NCBI GenBank assembly: GCA_038252945.1
Contig: JBBSHN010000067.1
Location: forward strand, 1-13,758
DNA length: 13,758 nucleotides
Direction: 5' to 3'
Origin: JAUJOE01 sp038252945
GTDB taxonomy: Bacteria > Actinomycetota > Actinomycetes > Propionibacteriales > Nocardioidaceae
The notes beneath the pieces were generated by a model. That model had not been told where the DNA came from and did not search any database. It saw only the letters and a list, made by a program, of their open reading frames with translations. The translations under genes were made by a program, and so were the position numbers. Within the stretch, counting starts at the first letter, position 1, and every line of letters begins with the position of its first letter. Shown here in pieces: positions 7,407 to 13,502 of the stretch.

Positions 7407-9542
7407 GTGCCCAACTCATCGGCCGCATCCGTCGTTGCCACGAGTCCGCCAACCGAGCCTCCGCAGAAGGCTGCCTCCGCACCGGTGCACGAGGCCGCAT
7501 CGGTGCGCGAGGTCTTACAGGCCGCAGTCGAGAGGCTCGGAGGGGAGGAGCGGCCAGGTCAGATCAGGATGGCCGAAGCGGTGGCCGACGCGCTGCACGA
7601 AGGTCGGCACCTGTTGGTGCAGGCAGGCACGGGCACCGGCAAGTCGCTCGGCTACCTCGTTCCGGCGATCCTCCACAACGAGCGGGTGGTGGTGGCAACG
7701 GCCACGCTGGCCCTGCAGCACCAGCTCATCGAGCGAGACATCCCTGCGTTGTTAGACGCGGTCGCCGACGTGCTGCGTAAACGCCCTGCGTACGCGGTGG
7801 TCAAGGGGCGCAGCAACTACGCATGTCTGCACCGCATCCGTGAGGGCGTACCGGATGACCAGGGCATGTTGGTCAACGTACCCGCCACCGGTGTGGGCTC
7901 AGAAGTCGTCAAGCTGCGTCAGTGGGCCGAGCAGGAGGCACGCACCCGAGGAGTCGGCGACCGCGACAGCGCGCCGTCCCACACCGAGCGGGTGTGGCAC
8001 CAGGTGTCGGTGAACCACCGTGAGTGCCTCGGCGCGCAGAAGTGCCCGTACGGCGTCGAGTGCTTTGCCGAGCGCGCCCGCGACCGTGCCGCCGCCGCGC
8101 GCCTCATCGTCACCAACCACTCGATGCTGGCGATCGACGCCATCGACGGCGTCCCGATGATTCCCGAGTACGACGTCGTGGTCGTTGACGAGGCACACGA
8201 GCTGGCCGCGCGCGTCACGCAGGCCGCAACGGAAGAGCTGTCACCGTCCATGGTGGAACGGGCCGCCAAGCGAGCTCGCACTTTCGTCGGACCTGAAACG
8301 GCCGACGAACTCGCAGAGTCGGCGGACGGCCTGCGCTCGGCGGTGGAGTCGACGAGCGCAGGTCGCGTCGACGTACTGCCAGACGGGCTGGCCGCTGCTC
8401 TGGCTCGAACGCAGAGCGCTGCCCGCACGGCTTTCTCGGCGTTTCCGAGGGAGCCGGTCGACTCCAACATCGATGCTGCACGCCAGCAGGCGCGGGGAAT
8501 GGTCGACGAGGTCCGCAAGACCACCGAGCGACTCACCCGCAACAACGACGACGACGTGCTGTGGGTCGCTGAGCGAGACCGCACGAGAGGGGGCGGCGTC
8601 TTGTGCGTGGCCCCGCTGCACGTCTGGGGTCAGCTGCGTGAGCGCCTGCTCGGCACCAAGACCGTCGTGTGTACGTCGGCGACGCTGAAGCTGGGCGGCG
8701 ACTTCACGCCGCTCGCGACCGCGATCGGGCTGAGATCCAGCGAGCGCGTTGAGGTGTCGGAGTCGAGCGAGGGGGTCACGACGCCGGCTCGCGCCAGCGG
8801 CGATGAAGACGACGCATCGCCGGCGTCAGACGAAGCGCAGGCGTCGGACGAGGACGCTGCGCGGTCGATGCCGTGGTCGGGGCTCGACGTCGGGTCGCCT
8901 TTCGACTACACGCGGCAGGGCATCGTCTATGTCGCCAGGCATCTGGCTGCGCCCGGCCGCGACGGGCTCAGTCAGGCGCAGATCGGCGAGATCGTTGGAC
9001 TCGTCGAAGCCGCCGACGGACGGACCCTCGGCCTCTTCTCGTCCCGACGAGCCGCGGAGGTGGCAGCCACTGCCCTACGAGACGCGCGGCCGCATCTTCC
9101 GGTGCTGTGCCAAGGCGACGGCCAGCTGTCGCATCTGCAGGCCGAATTCGTGGCCAATCCGGCCGTCAGCCTGTTCGGCACGCTTTCGCTGTGGCAGGGA
9201 CTTGATGTGCCTGGCGCCACGTGCCAGCTGGTCATCATCGACCGCATACCGTTTCCTCGCCCGGACGATCCGCTGATGTCGGCACGGGCTCGTGCGGCCG
9301 ATCGGGCTGGGTCGAACGGCTTCATGTCGGTGTCGGCCACTCATGCTGCGCTGCTGCTCGCACAAGGGTCGGGCCGGCTCATCCGGACTCAACACGACCG
9401 CGGTGTTGTGGCGATTCTCGACTCTCGCTTGGCGACTGCCAGATACGGCGGGTACATCCGCGCGTCGCTACCGCCGATGTGGACGACGTACGACGGTGAC
9501 GCCGTGCGCGCCGCGCTTCGTCGCCTCGCCTCGGCGGCCTAG
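7407..9542 (+). CDS. DinG/XPD-family ATP-dependent DNA helicase with Fe-S cluster
   Basis: A superfamily 2 helicase of about 711 residues, of the kind that unwinds DNA 5' to 3' and resolves R-loops, D-loops or blocked forks. Numbered from the GTG at 7407: Q-motif-like RPGQIRMAEAV near residue 49, Walker A AGTGTGKS (73-80), four iron-sulfur cysteines C140, C207, C213 and C219, Walker B VVVVDEAH with DEAH at 261-264, CTSATL in motif III position, and motif VI QGSGRLIRTQHDRG starting at 653. An acidic Ser/Ala/Asp/Glu insert (about 450-490) interrupts the second half. An in-frame GTG at 7389 would add six residues, but it lies inside the predicted promoter, so 7407 is preferred. It converges with lexA, leaving only 9 bases between stops. 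The promoter implies DNA-damage induction. Close to DinG; exact orthology is not claimed. Confidence 0.9.
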   Translation: MPNSSAASVVATSPPTEPPQKAASAPVHEAASVREVLQAAVERLGGEERPGQIRMAEAVADALHEGRHLLVQAGTGTGKSLGYLVPAILHNERVVVATATLALQHQLIERDIPALLDAVADVLRKRPAYAVVKGRSNYACLHRIREGVPDDQGMLVNVPATGVGSEVVKLRQWAEQEARTRGVGDRDSAPSHTERVWHQVSVNHRECLGAQKCPYGVECFAERARDRAAAARLIVTNHSMLAIDAIDGVPMIPEYDVVVVDEAHELAARVTQAATEELSPSMVERAAKRARTFVGPETADELAESADGLRSAVESTSAGRVDVLPDGLAAALARTQSAARTAFSAFPREPVDSNIDAARQQARGMVDEVRKTTERLTRNNDDDVLWVAERDRTRGGGVLCVAPLHVWGQLRERLLGTKTVVCTSATLKLGGDFTPLATAIGLRSSERVEVSESSEGVTTPARASGDEDDASPASDEAQASDEDAARSMPWSGLDVGSPFDYTRQGIVYVARHLAAPGRDGLSQAQIGEIVGLVEAADGRTLGLFSSRRAAEVAATALRDARPHLPVLCQGDGQLSHLQAEFVANPAVSLFGTLSLWQGLDVPGATCQLVIIDRIPFPRPDDPLMSARARAADRAGSNGFMSVSATHAALLLAQGSGRLIRTQHDRGVVAILDSRLATARYGGYIRASLPPMWTTYDGDAVRAALRRLASAA

Positions 9543-9551
9543 CCCCCGAGG

Positions 9552-10271
9552 TCAGACCCGGCGCATCACCGTGACGACCTTGCCCAGAATCACCGCGTCA
9601 TGGCCGTCAATGGGTTCGTAGGCGTCGTTGTGTGGCTGCAGCCAGACGTCTCCACCCTTGCGCTGCAGCGTCTTGACGGTCGCCTCGCCGTCGATCATGG
9701 CCGCGACGATCTCGCCGTTCTCAGCGGTCGGCTGCTGGCGCACGACGACGAAGTCGCCGTCACAGATCGCTGCGCCGATCATCGAGTCTCCACGCACTTC
9801 CAGCAGAAAGAGGGTGCCGTCGCCGACGAGTCGGCGGGGCAGCGGGAAGACGTCTTCGACTTGTTCCTCGGCAAGGATCGGCGCCCCGGCGGCGATTCTA
9901 CCGAGCACGGGAACGTACGTCGCCTGCGGCTGGGCGGCGCCACCCCCGATGTCGTCGTACGACGCTGTAGTAGTTGCGCGAATCGGCCTGGGCGAACTCT
10001 CCGGAAGTAGCACCTCAAGAGCTCGTGGCCGGTTGGGGTCTCGGCGGAGTAATCCCTTCGACTCCAGCACCCGCAGCTGATGCGCCACCGACGAAGAGCT
10101 GGTCAGGCCGACTGCCACGCCGATCTCGCGCATGCTCGGTGGGTAGCCGCGTTCGGTGACGGAGTTCTTGATGTACGCGAGAACCCGGCGCTGTCGAGGC
10201 GTCAGCCCGGTGTCGTCGGGCGGCCCGTCGGGGAACTCATGTACTGCCGGCTTGGTCGGAGTGTGCGCCAT
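9552..10271 (-). CDS. lexA: LexA, SOS repressor
   Basis: A 239-residue LexA that represses DNA-repair genes and cleaves itself when RecA forms filaments on single-stranded DNA. The N-terminal winged helix (about 24-85) starts LTPRQRRVLAYIKNSV, with the recognition region around SMREIGVAVGLTSSSSVAHQL. The self-cleavage site is A128-G129 in GRIAAGAP. The serine-lysine dyad is S163 in GDSM and K200 in ATVKTL. All functional residues are present. The ATG at 10271 is chosen because TAGCGT lies 6 bases upstream with TTGAAA 17 bases before it, giving a leaderless transcript. A near-consensus SOS box covers the -35, so autoregulation is expected. It diverges from a LysM gene, the same arrangement as lexA/Rv2719c in mycobacteria and lexA/divS in Corynebacterium. 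Confidence 0.97.
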   Translation of the reverse strand: MAHTPTKPAVHEFPDGPPDDTGLTPRQRRVLAYIKNSVTERGYPPSMREIGVAVGLTSSSSVAHQLRVLESKGLLRRDPNRPRALEVLLPESSPRPIRATTTASYDDIGGGAAQPQATYVPVLGRIAAGAPILAEEQVEDVFPLPRRLVGDGTLFLLEVRGDSMIGAAICDGDFVVVRQQPTAENGEIVAAMIDGEATVKTLQRKGGDVWLQPHNDAYEPIDGHDAVILGKVVTVMRRV

Positions 10272-10277
10272 GGGAAA

Positions 10278-10306
10278 ACGCTAAGCGGCTTCGCCGACAG
10301 TTTCAA
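10278..10306 (-). promoter_or_regulatory. lexA promoter
   Basis: On the minus strand, -35 TTGAAA (10306-10301), a 17-base spacer and -10 TAGCGT (10283-10278), then six bases to the lexA ATG. Spacing is ideal for the housekeeping sigma factor, and the transcript would be leaderless. The -35 overlaps the SOS box at 10303-10318, so LexA binding should block the promoter. Confidence 0.75.
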
Positions 10307-10318
10307 ACACCTGTTCGA
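10303..10318. promoter_or_regulatory. SOS box (LexA operator)
   Basis: TCAAACACCTGTTCGA matches the actinobacterial/Bacillus consensus TCGAAC-N4-GTTCGA at 11 of 12 defined positions (A for G at the third). It overlaps the lexA -35 and lies 25-40 bases upstream of the predicted promoter of the divergent LysM gene. Confidence 0.85.
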
Positions 10319-10342
10319 ACCGGCGTGTTGCGGAGCTCAGTT

Positions 10343-10365
10343 TTGTCGGCGCACCGCGATACACC
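10343..10365 (+). promoter_or_regulatory. RecA-independent (PafBC-type) damage promoter of the LysM gene
   Basis: TTGTCGGCG at 10343-10351, eight bases, then TACACC at 10360-10365. It departs from TTGTCRGTG-N8-TANNNT at one base of the upstream element and at the last base of the -10. The layout equals that at 7378-7400 upstream of the dinG homologue. Transcription should start near 10372, giving a leader of about 50 bases. The M. tuberculosis counterpart Rv2719c is known to be damage-inducible without RecA, which supports the call. Confidence 0.6.
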
Positions 10366-10377
10366 TTTCTCTGACAA

Positions 10378-10393
10378 GCGAACACACATTCGC
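10378..10393. promoter_or_regulatory. Degenerate SOS-like palindrome in the LysM leader
   Basis: GCGAACACACATTCGC is an inverted repeat (GCGAA-N6-TTCGC) matching the SOS box TCGAAC-N4-GTTCGA at 9 of 12 defined positions. It lies just after the predicted transcription start and before the Shine-Dalgarno, where bound LexA could block initiation or elongation. Binding is inferred. Confidence 0.4.
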
Positions 10394-10412
10394 ACGCACG
10401 GTCTGCACCATA

Positions 10413-10418
10413 GAGGAG
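10413..10418 (+). promoter_or_regulatory. Ribosome binding site of the LysM gene
   Basis: GAGGAG six bases before the ATG at 10425. It decides the start: the frame is open back to 10080, but that stretch lies over lexA and its promoter. Confidence 0.75.
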
Positions 10419-10424
10419 CAAGAC

Positions 10425-10835
10425 ATGGGTAGTACGGCAGTAGGTACGGCGTCCGTCCGAGGTGGTGGCACCGTCCGAGTTGCACGAACTCCGAGCAATC
10501 GCGCCAGGGAGCGAGCCATTGGAGCCCCGGCATCCAGCCGCAGCTCGGTCCGGTTCACGCGTCGAGGTCGTCTGGTGCTGATTTTGATGGTCTTGGCGGT
10601 TGCCTCCGCAGTCTTTACGTTCGTGGGCAGCCCGGCAGCCTCAACTGCCGTGTCACACCACTCGACCGCCCCGACTGTCGTCGTCCGTCCTGGCCAAACC
10701 CTGTGGACTATCGCGGCACGCGTTGACTCGAGCGCTGATCCTCGCCAGGTCGTTGCCGAGATCATGGACCTCAACAACTTGACCGATCCGGGTGGTGTTC
10801 GAGTGGGTCAGCTTCTCTACCTGCCTCGGCAGTGA
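10425..10835 (+). CDS. LysM membrane protein, probable SOS cell-division suppressor
   Basis: A 136-residue protein with a basic cytoplasmic N-terminus (about 1-47), one membrane helix (about 48-68, RLVLILMVLAVASAVFTFVG) and an extracytoplasmic LysM domain (about 84-133), starting VVRPGQTLWTIAARV and ending GVRVGQLLYLP. LysM domains bind peptidoglycan. Divergent placement next to lexA, size and topology match the damage-induced division inhibitors Rv2719c (ChiZ) of mycobacteria and DivS of Corynebacterium, and functionally YneA of Bacillus. It probably delays septation while DNA is repaired. The start is set by GAGGAG. Promoter elements for both the RecA-independent and LexA pathways lie upstream. 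In many actinobacteria nrdR follows in this region; here an unrelated protease gene converges instead. Confidence 0.85.
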   Translation: MGSTAVGTASVRGGGTVRVARTPSNRARERAIGAPASSRSSVRFTRRGRLVLILMVLAVASAVFTFVGSPAASTAVSHHSTAPTVVVRPGQTLWTIAARVDSSADPRQVVAEIMDLNNLTDPGGVRVGQLLYLPRQ

Positions 10836-10846
10836 CGTCGTCCCGA

Positions 10847-10911
10847 CGGCCATCCACCGGTCCGATAGCGCTGCGGGCGTACATCGGGTTGTGCCGTCAG
10901 CGAGATGGCCG
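10847..10911. repeat. Spaced 8-bp inverted repeat between convergent genes
   Basis: CGGCCATC at 10847-10854 and GATGGCCG at 10904-10911 are exact reverse complements, 49 bases apart, between the LysM stop and the end of the convergent protease gene. The loop is long and there is no T-run, so a terminator role is doubtful. It is the only pairing of note in this 98-base gap. Confidence 0.2.
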
Positions 10912-10933
10912 CCGGAGCGAGGGCTGGCCGGGC

Positions 10934-12484
10934 TTACAGGATGCCGCGTCGGGCGAACGCGCGGTGAGCAACGGCGCCGGTGGTGTCGCCGTACAGCTTG
11001 CGCGCCGTCGCGACCGTGATCTGTGCGGCGGTTGGCATGGTGACCTTGGGATTCATCCAGGACTGGGCCTCGATGATGATCTTGGTGGCTTTGTTGCGGC
11101 CCAGTTCGCGGTTCATGTCCCACAAGGCTCGTGACCAGATCTGGCCGTCTGCGTGCGGCTCACCGGTCAAATTCTTGGGATAGATGAGATTCAGATCCGT
11201 TCTGCGCAGGCAGTGGGGAGCCTTCGGGGTGTAGGCGGTGGCGTCCCAGTCCATGACGCAGGCCAGCGGCGTCAGCTTGGTGTCCTTGGCGGTGAGCTGG
11301 CTCATGGTGACGGCCATGTAGTCGCCGAACCCTTCACCGATCGCCTTGGCTTGCTGGGTCCATCCGAAGTCGAGCACCTGGTCGGACTGGATGGCGTGAC
11401 CGTACTCGTGCCACACCACCTCGGGATCTTCGGCGTCGTCGACTCCACCCCGGCCTAGCGAGATTTTCTGCGTGGCGGGGTTGTAGAAGGAGTTGTCGTC
11501 AGGGAAAGCGTCAACTTTGACCTTCTGTTGCTGGGCGTTGACGTCATGGAATCCGAGCGACTGCAGGTAGTTCTGTTCTGCGTCGACGGCGTGGTAGGCG
11601 CTGACCTGCTCGAACCGATCGTTGGAGCGGTAGTACAGGTATCGGTTCGTTTTCGACCTCGCCAGATTGCGGTTGACGATCTTTACCCACCGGCCGACCA
11701 AGGAATGTGAGTGGTCGAGGCGGGGGAGCGCGACGGTGCGATACGCCGACTTGGGGACTGCTGACGCCGAGTCGTTGTGGTCAGCGAGATTTTCGTTTTG
11801 CAGGGCTACCACGGGGTTCGGGTCGAAGACGCGACCGCGTCCACGGAGAGATGATGGCTTGTGGGATAGCTGGCTGTCCATCTGCGGGCTGCTCACGGTC
11901 TTTAGGATGCGGCCAGTCCCGGCGTCGACGTACGCCGTGGTGGCACCTTTGCCCGTCACGGTGTTGACGGGCCACACCAGCCGACCGGCTGCTCCGGTGC
12001 CCGTCGGGAGCACCATGGGTCTTTCGGTGCTGACCTGCAGCGGCTTCGTCGGGGCTGCCTTGCCAGCCATTGCTTCGGCCTGCGCGGCGCTGATGACTGC
12101 GCGAGCTGGCGTGACTTTTGCGACCGATTTCCGGCCGTCCCAGACCGTCACCTTGCCGGACTTGTTGATATGGCGGGCGTACCAGGCGCCGACGACGAAG
12201 TGTCCGTGCCATACCTGGCGGTACCAGAGGTGCCGGCCGAGCAGCGAGGTGCGGGTGCGGACGAGTCGCACGTCTCTTGGCACACGTGATCGCTGATCGC
12301 TTTGGCCGTGGGAAAGCTCGGCCAGGCGGTGCCCGAGCGTTGGGGTTTGCCGTGTCTCTGGATGCTTGGCTTGAGGCTCGGCGTTCGCCGGAGAGGAACC
12401 CAGTGCCATGCATACCGCGAGGGCGGTGACAGCGGCCGCCTGCTTGCGCACATGACGACTGCGGCGGTCACCGCCCATCTGCAT
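10934..12484 (-). CDS. Secreted gluzincin metalloprotease (M4/M36 fungalysin-thermolysin type)
   Basis: A 516-residue zinc protease made as an exported proenzyme. A basic N-terminus and hydrophobic stretch (about 15-35, ending ANA) form a signal peptide. A propeptide of the FTP/PepSY kind covers roughly 45-200, with RLVWPVNTVTGKG and VDAGTGRIL as its PepSY-like end. The catalytic domain has HEYGH (H359, E360, H363) and, 20 residues on, E384 in GEGFGDYMA as third zinc ligand. The distal PHADGQIWSRALWDM (H444) resembles the M36 motif more than the M4 one. C409 and C425 may form a disulfide. The ATG at 12484 has AGGAG five bases upstream; a second ATG two codons on is less well spaced. Hand counts of single lines give 50-55% GC, below the dinG region. 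Upstream lies a tandem repeat. Substrate unknown. Confidence 0.85.
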   Translation of the reverse strand: MQMGGDRRSRHVRKQAAAVTALAVCMALGSSPANAEPQAKHPETRQTPTLGHRLAELSHGQSDQRSRVPRDVRLVRTRTSLLGRHLWYRQVWHGHFVVGAWYARHINKSGKVTVWDGRKSVAKVTPARAVISAAQAEAMAGKAAPTKPLQVSTERPMVLPTGTGAAGRLVWPVNTVTGKGATTAYVDAGTGRILKTVSSPQMDSQLSHKPSSLRGRGRVFDPNPVVALQNENLADHNDSASAVPKSAYRTVALPRLDHSHSLVGRWVKIVNRNLARSKTNRYLYYRSNDRFEQVSAYHAVDAEQNYLQSLGFHDVNAQQQKVKVDAFPDDNSFYNPATQKISLGRGGVDDAEDPEVVWHEYGHAIQSDQVLDFGWTQQAKAIGEGFGDYMAVTMSQLTAKDTKLTPLACVMDWDATAYTPKAPHCLRRTDLNLIYPKNLTGEPHADGQIWSRALWDMNRELGRNKATKIIIEAQSWMNPKVTMPTAAQITVATARKLYGDTTGAVAHRAFARRGIL

Positions 12485-12489
12485 GCTGT

Positions 12490-12494
12490 CTCCT
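12490..12494 (-). promoter_or_regulatory. Ribosome binding site of the secreted metalloprotease
   Basis: AGGAG on the minus strand, five bases before the ATG at 12484. It favours the first of two close ATG codons. Confidence 0.7.
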
Positions 12495-12523
12495 GTAACT
12501 GGCGCCCGGCGAGGTCGCCGCGG

Positions 12524-12562
12524 GAATGCGGCTCAGTCTAGGGCGAATGCGGCTCAGTCTAG
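12524..12562. repeat. Two 18-base direct repeats upstream of the metalloprotease
   Basis: GAATGCGGCTCAGTCTAG occurs at 12524-12541 and again, without mismatch, at 12545-12562, with three bases between, giving a 21-base period (two helical turns). On the minus strand, the direction of the protease gene, each copy contains TAGACT, which fits TANNNT. The array sits 40-78 bases before the start codon. It may be a duplicated regulator site or a duplicated promoter element; which cannot be told from sequence. Confidence 0.9.
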
Positions 12563-12614
12563 ATGGTACAAGTTGCGCATTCTTCCCAGCCTGTCTGCGA
12601 CTCCGTGGCATGTG

Positions 12615-13502
12615 TCACTGCCCTGCAACCAGCACCGCGCTGGCCTGCTTGACGGGCAGATTGCGTGGCTCACCGGTGATGGTCAGTGCCTGCGGGATGT
12701 CTTGCCAGGCGCCTCCATCGACGCGGTACCTCGCGCTGTAGGTCACGTCGACGCTCACCTGCAACGGCTGATGCGGTGGTGTGGCATGGACGTACATGTG
12801 GGTGACGTCGGTCGACGGGTAAGGGTGGCCCGGCGTGTCGGTTGTCCCCGTAGTTCCGTCACCCCAGTGCCACGTGTACGTCGACGGCGAGACATGAACG
12901 TCGACGTTGTACCCGATGATCGTCAACGGCCGGTCGATGATTGTCGGCACTGTGTAGAAGGTCGTCTTGAGGTTGACCAGCGTGAAGTCAGGCCCGCGCA
13001 CGCTCGCGCCCGGTACACCTACCTGCCGGATGGCAGACAGCACATCGGTCCAGGTCAGCACCCGGGGTTGTTGGGTCGGGCCAGCGTCGGACGGCTTGCG
13101 GCACTCCGAGCCGAGATATGTCCAGCCGTCCGGTGTCGCGTTTCCAGCTGCGTTCGTCATCTGCATTGCGTAGAGCGACATGGACATCAGATGCCGGTTC
13201 GCGCATGAGTGTGCCGACTGGCAGTCCACGGAGGCTGAGGCAGGATCCGTTGGCGAAGCGCTGGGGCAACGTGGCACCCAAACATATGTATACGTGGCGC
13301 CTTGGGTGATCTCGGTGGCCGAGACCGCTTGACGAAGCGAGGTACCCGAGGATTCCGAAGCACATTGGAGGACGATCGTCGAAACATCGACACCACGATC
13401 TCCAGATCCAGGGCGGCAGCCGTCTGAGTCCTCGACCGCAGACACGGCCGGCACTCCGGATGTCACCAACAGGACTGCAAGGGCTAGGCCTATCCGGCTC
13501 AC
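12615..13502 (-). CDS. Exported PKD-like domain protein, function unknown
   Basis: A 295-residue exported protein. The frame is open back to 13664, but the GTG at 13502 starts exactly at a signal peptide (SRIGLALAVLLVTSGVPAVSA, cleavage near residue 22) and overlaps the upstream stop as GTGA, so it is chosen. The mature N-terminal part has six cysteines (C29, C47, C79, C94, C100, C134), enough for three disulfides. After a linker comes a beta-rich part with YTWHWGDG (WGDG at 213-216) and VTHMY (233-237), the two hallmarks of a PKD fold, then a further beta segment ending in the last 40 residues. There is no membrane anchor or catalytic motif. I recall similar uncharacterised proteins from Nocardioidaceae and relatives. 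PKD folds usually mediate surface or protein contacts. Probably co-transcribed with the gene at the right edge. Confidence 0.75.
   Translation of the reverse strand: MSRIGLALAVLLVTSGVPAVSAVEDSDGCRPGSGDRGVDVSTIVLQCASESSGTSLRQAVSATEITQGATYTYVWVPRCPSASPTDPASASVDCQSAHSCANRHLMSMSLYAMQMTNAAGNATPDGWTYLGSECRKPSDAGPTQQPRVLTWTDVLSAIRQVGVPGASVRGPDFTLVNLKTTFYTVPTIIDRPLTIIGYNVDVHVSPSTYTWHWGDGTTGTTDTPGHPYPSTDVTHMYVHATPPHQPLQVSVDVTYSARYRVDGGAWQDIPQALTITGEPRNLPVKQASAVLVAGQ

Noticed and set aside
4570..7500. A 976-codon open frame on the minus strand across miaA, dapF, hflX and the start of the dinG homologue
   Set aside because: It is antisense to well-identified genes, has no recognisable domain, and is rich in Arg, His and Val in the way GC-rich antisense frames are. 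Third-position GC bias on the plus strand explains its length.
10080..10424. Upstream extension of the LysM gene
   Set aside because: It lies antisense over lexA and through the lexA promoter and SOS box; GAGGAG before 10425 marks the true start.
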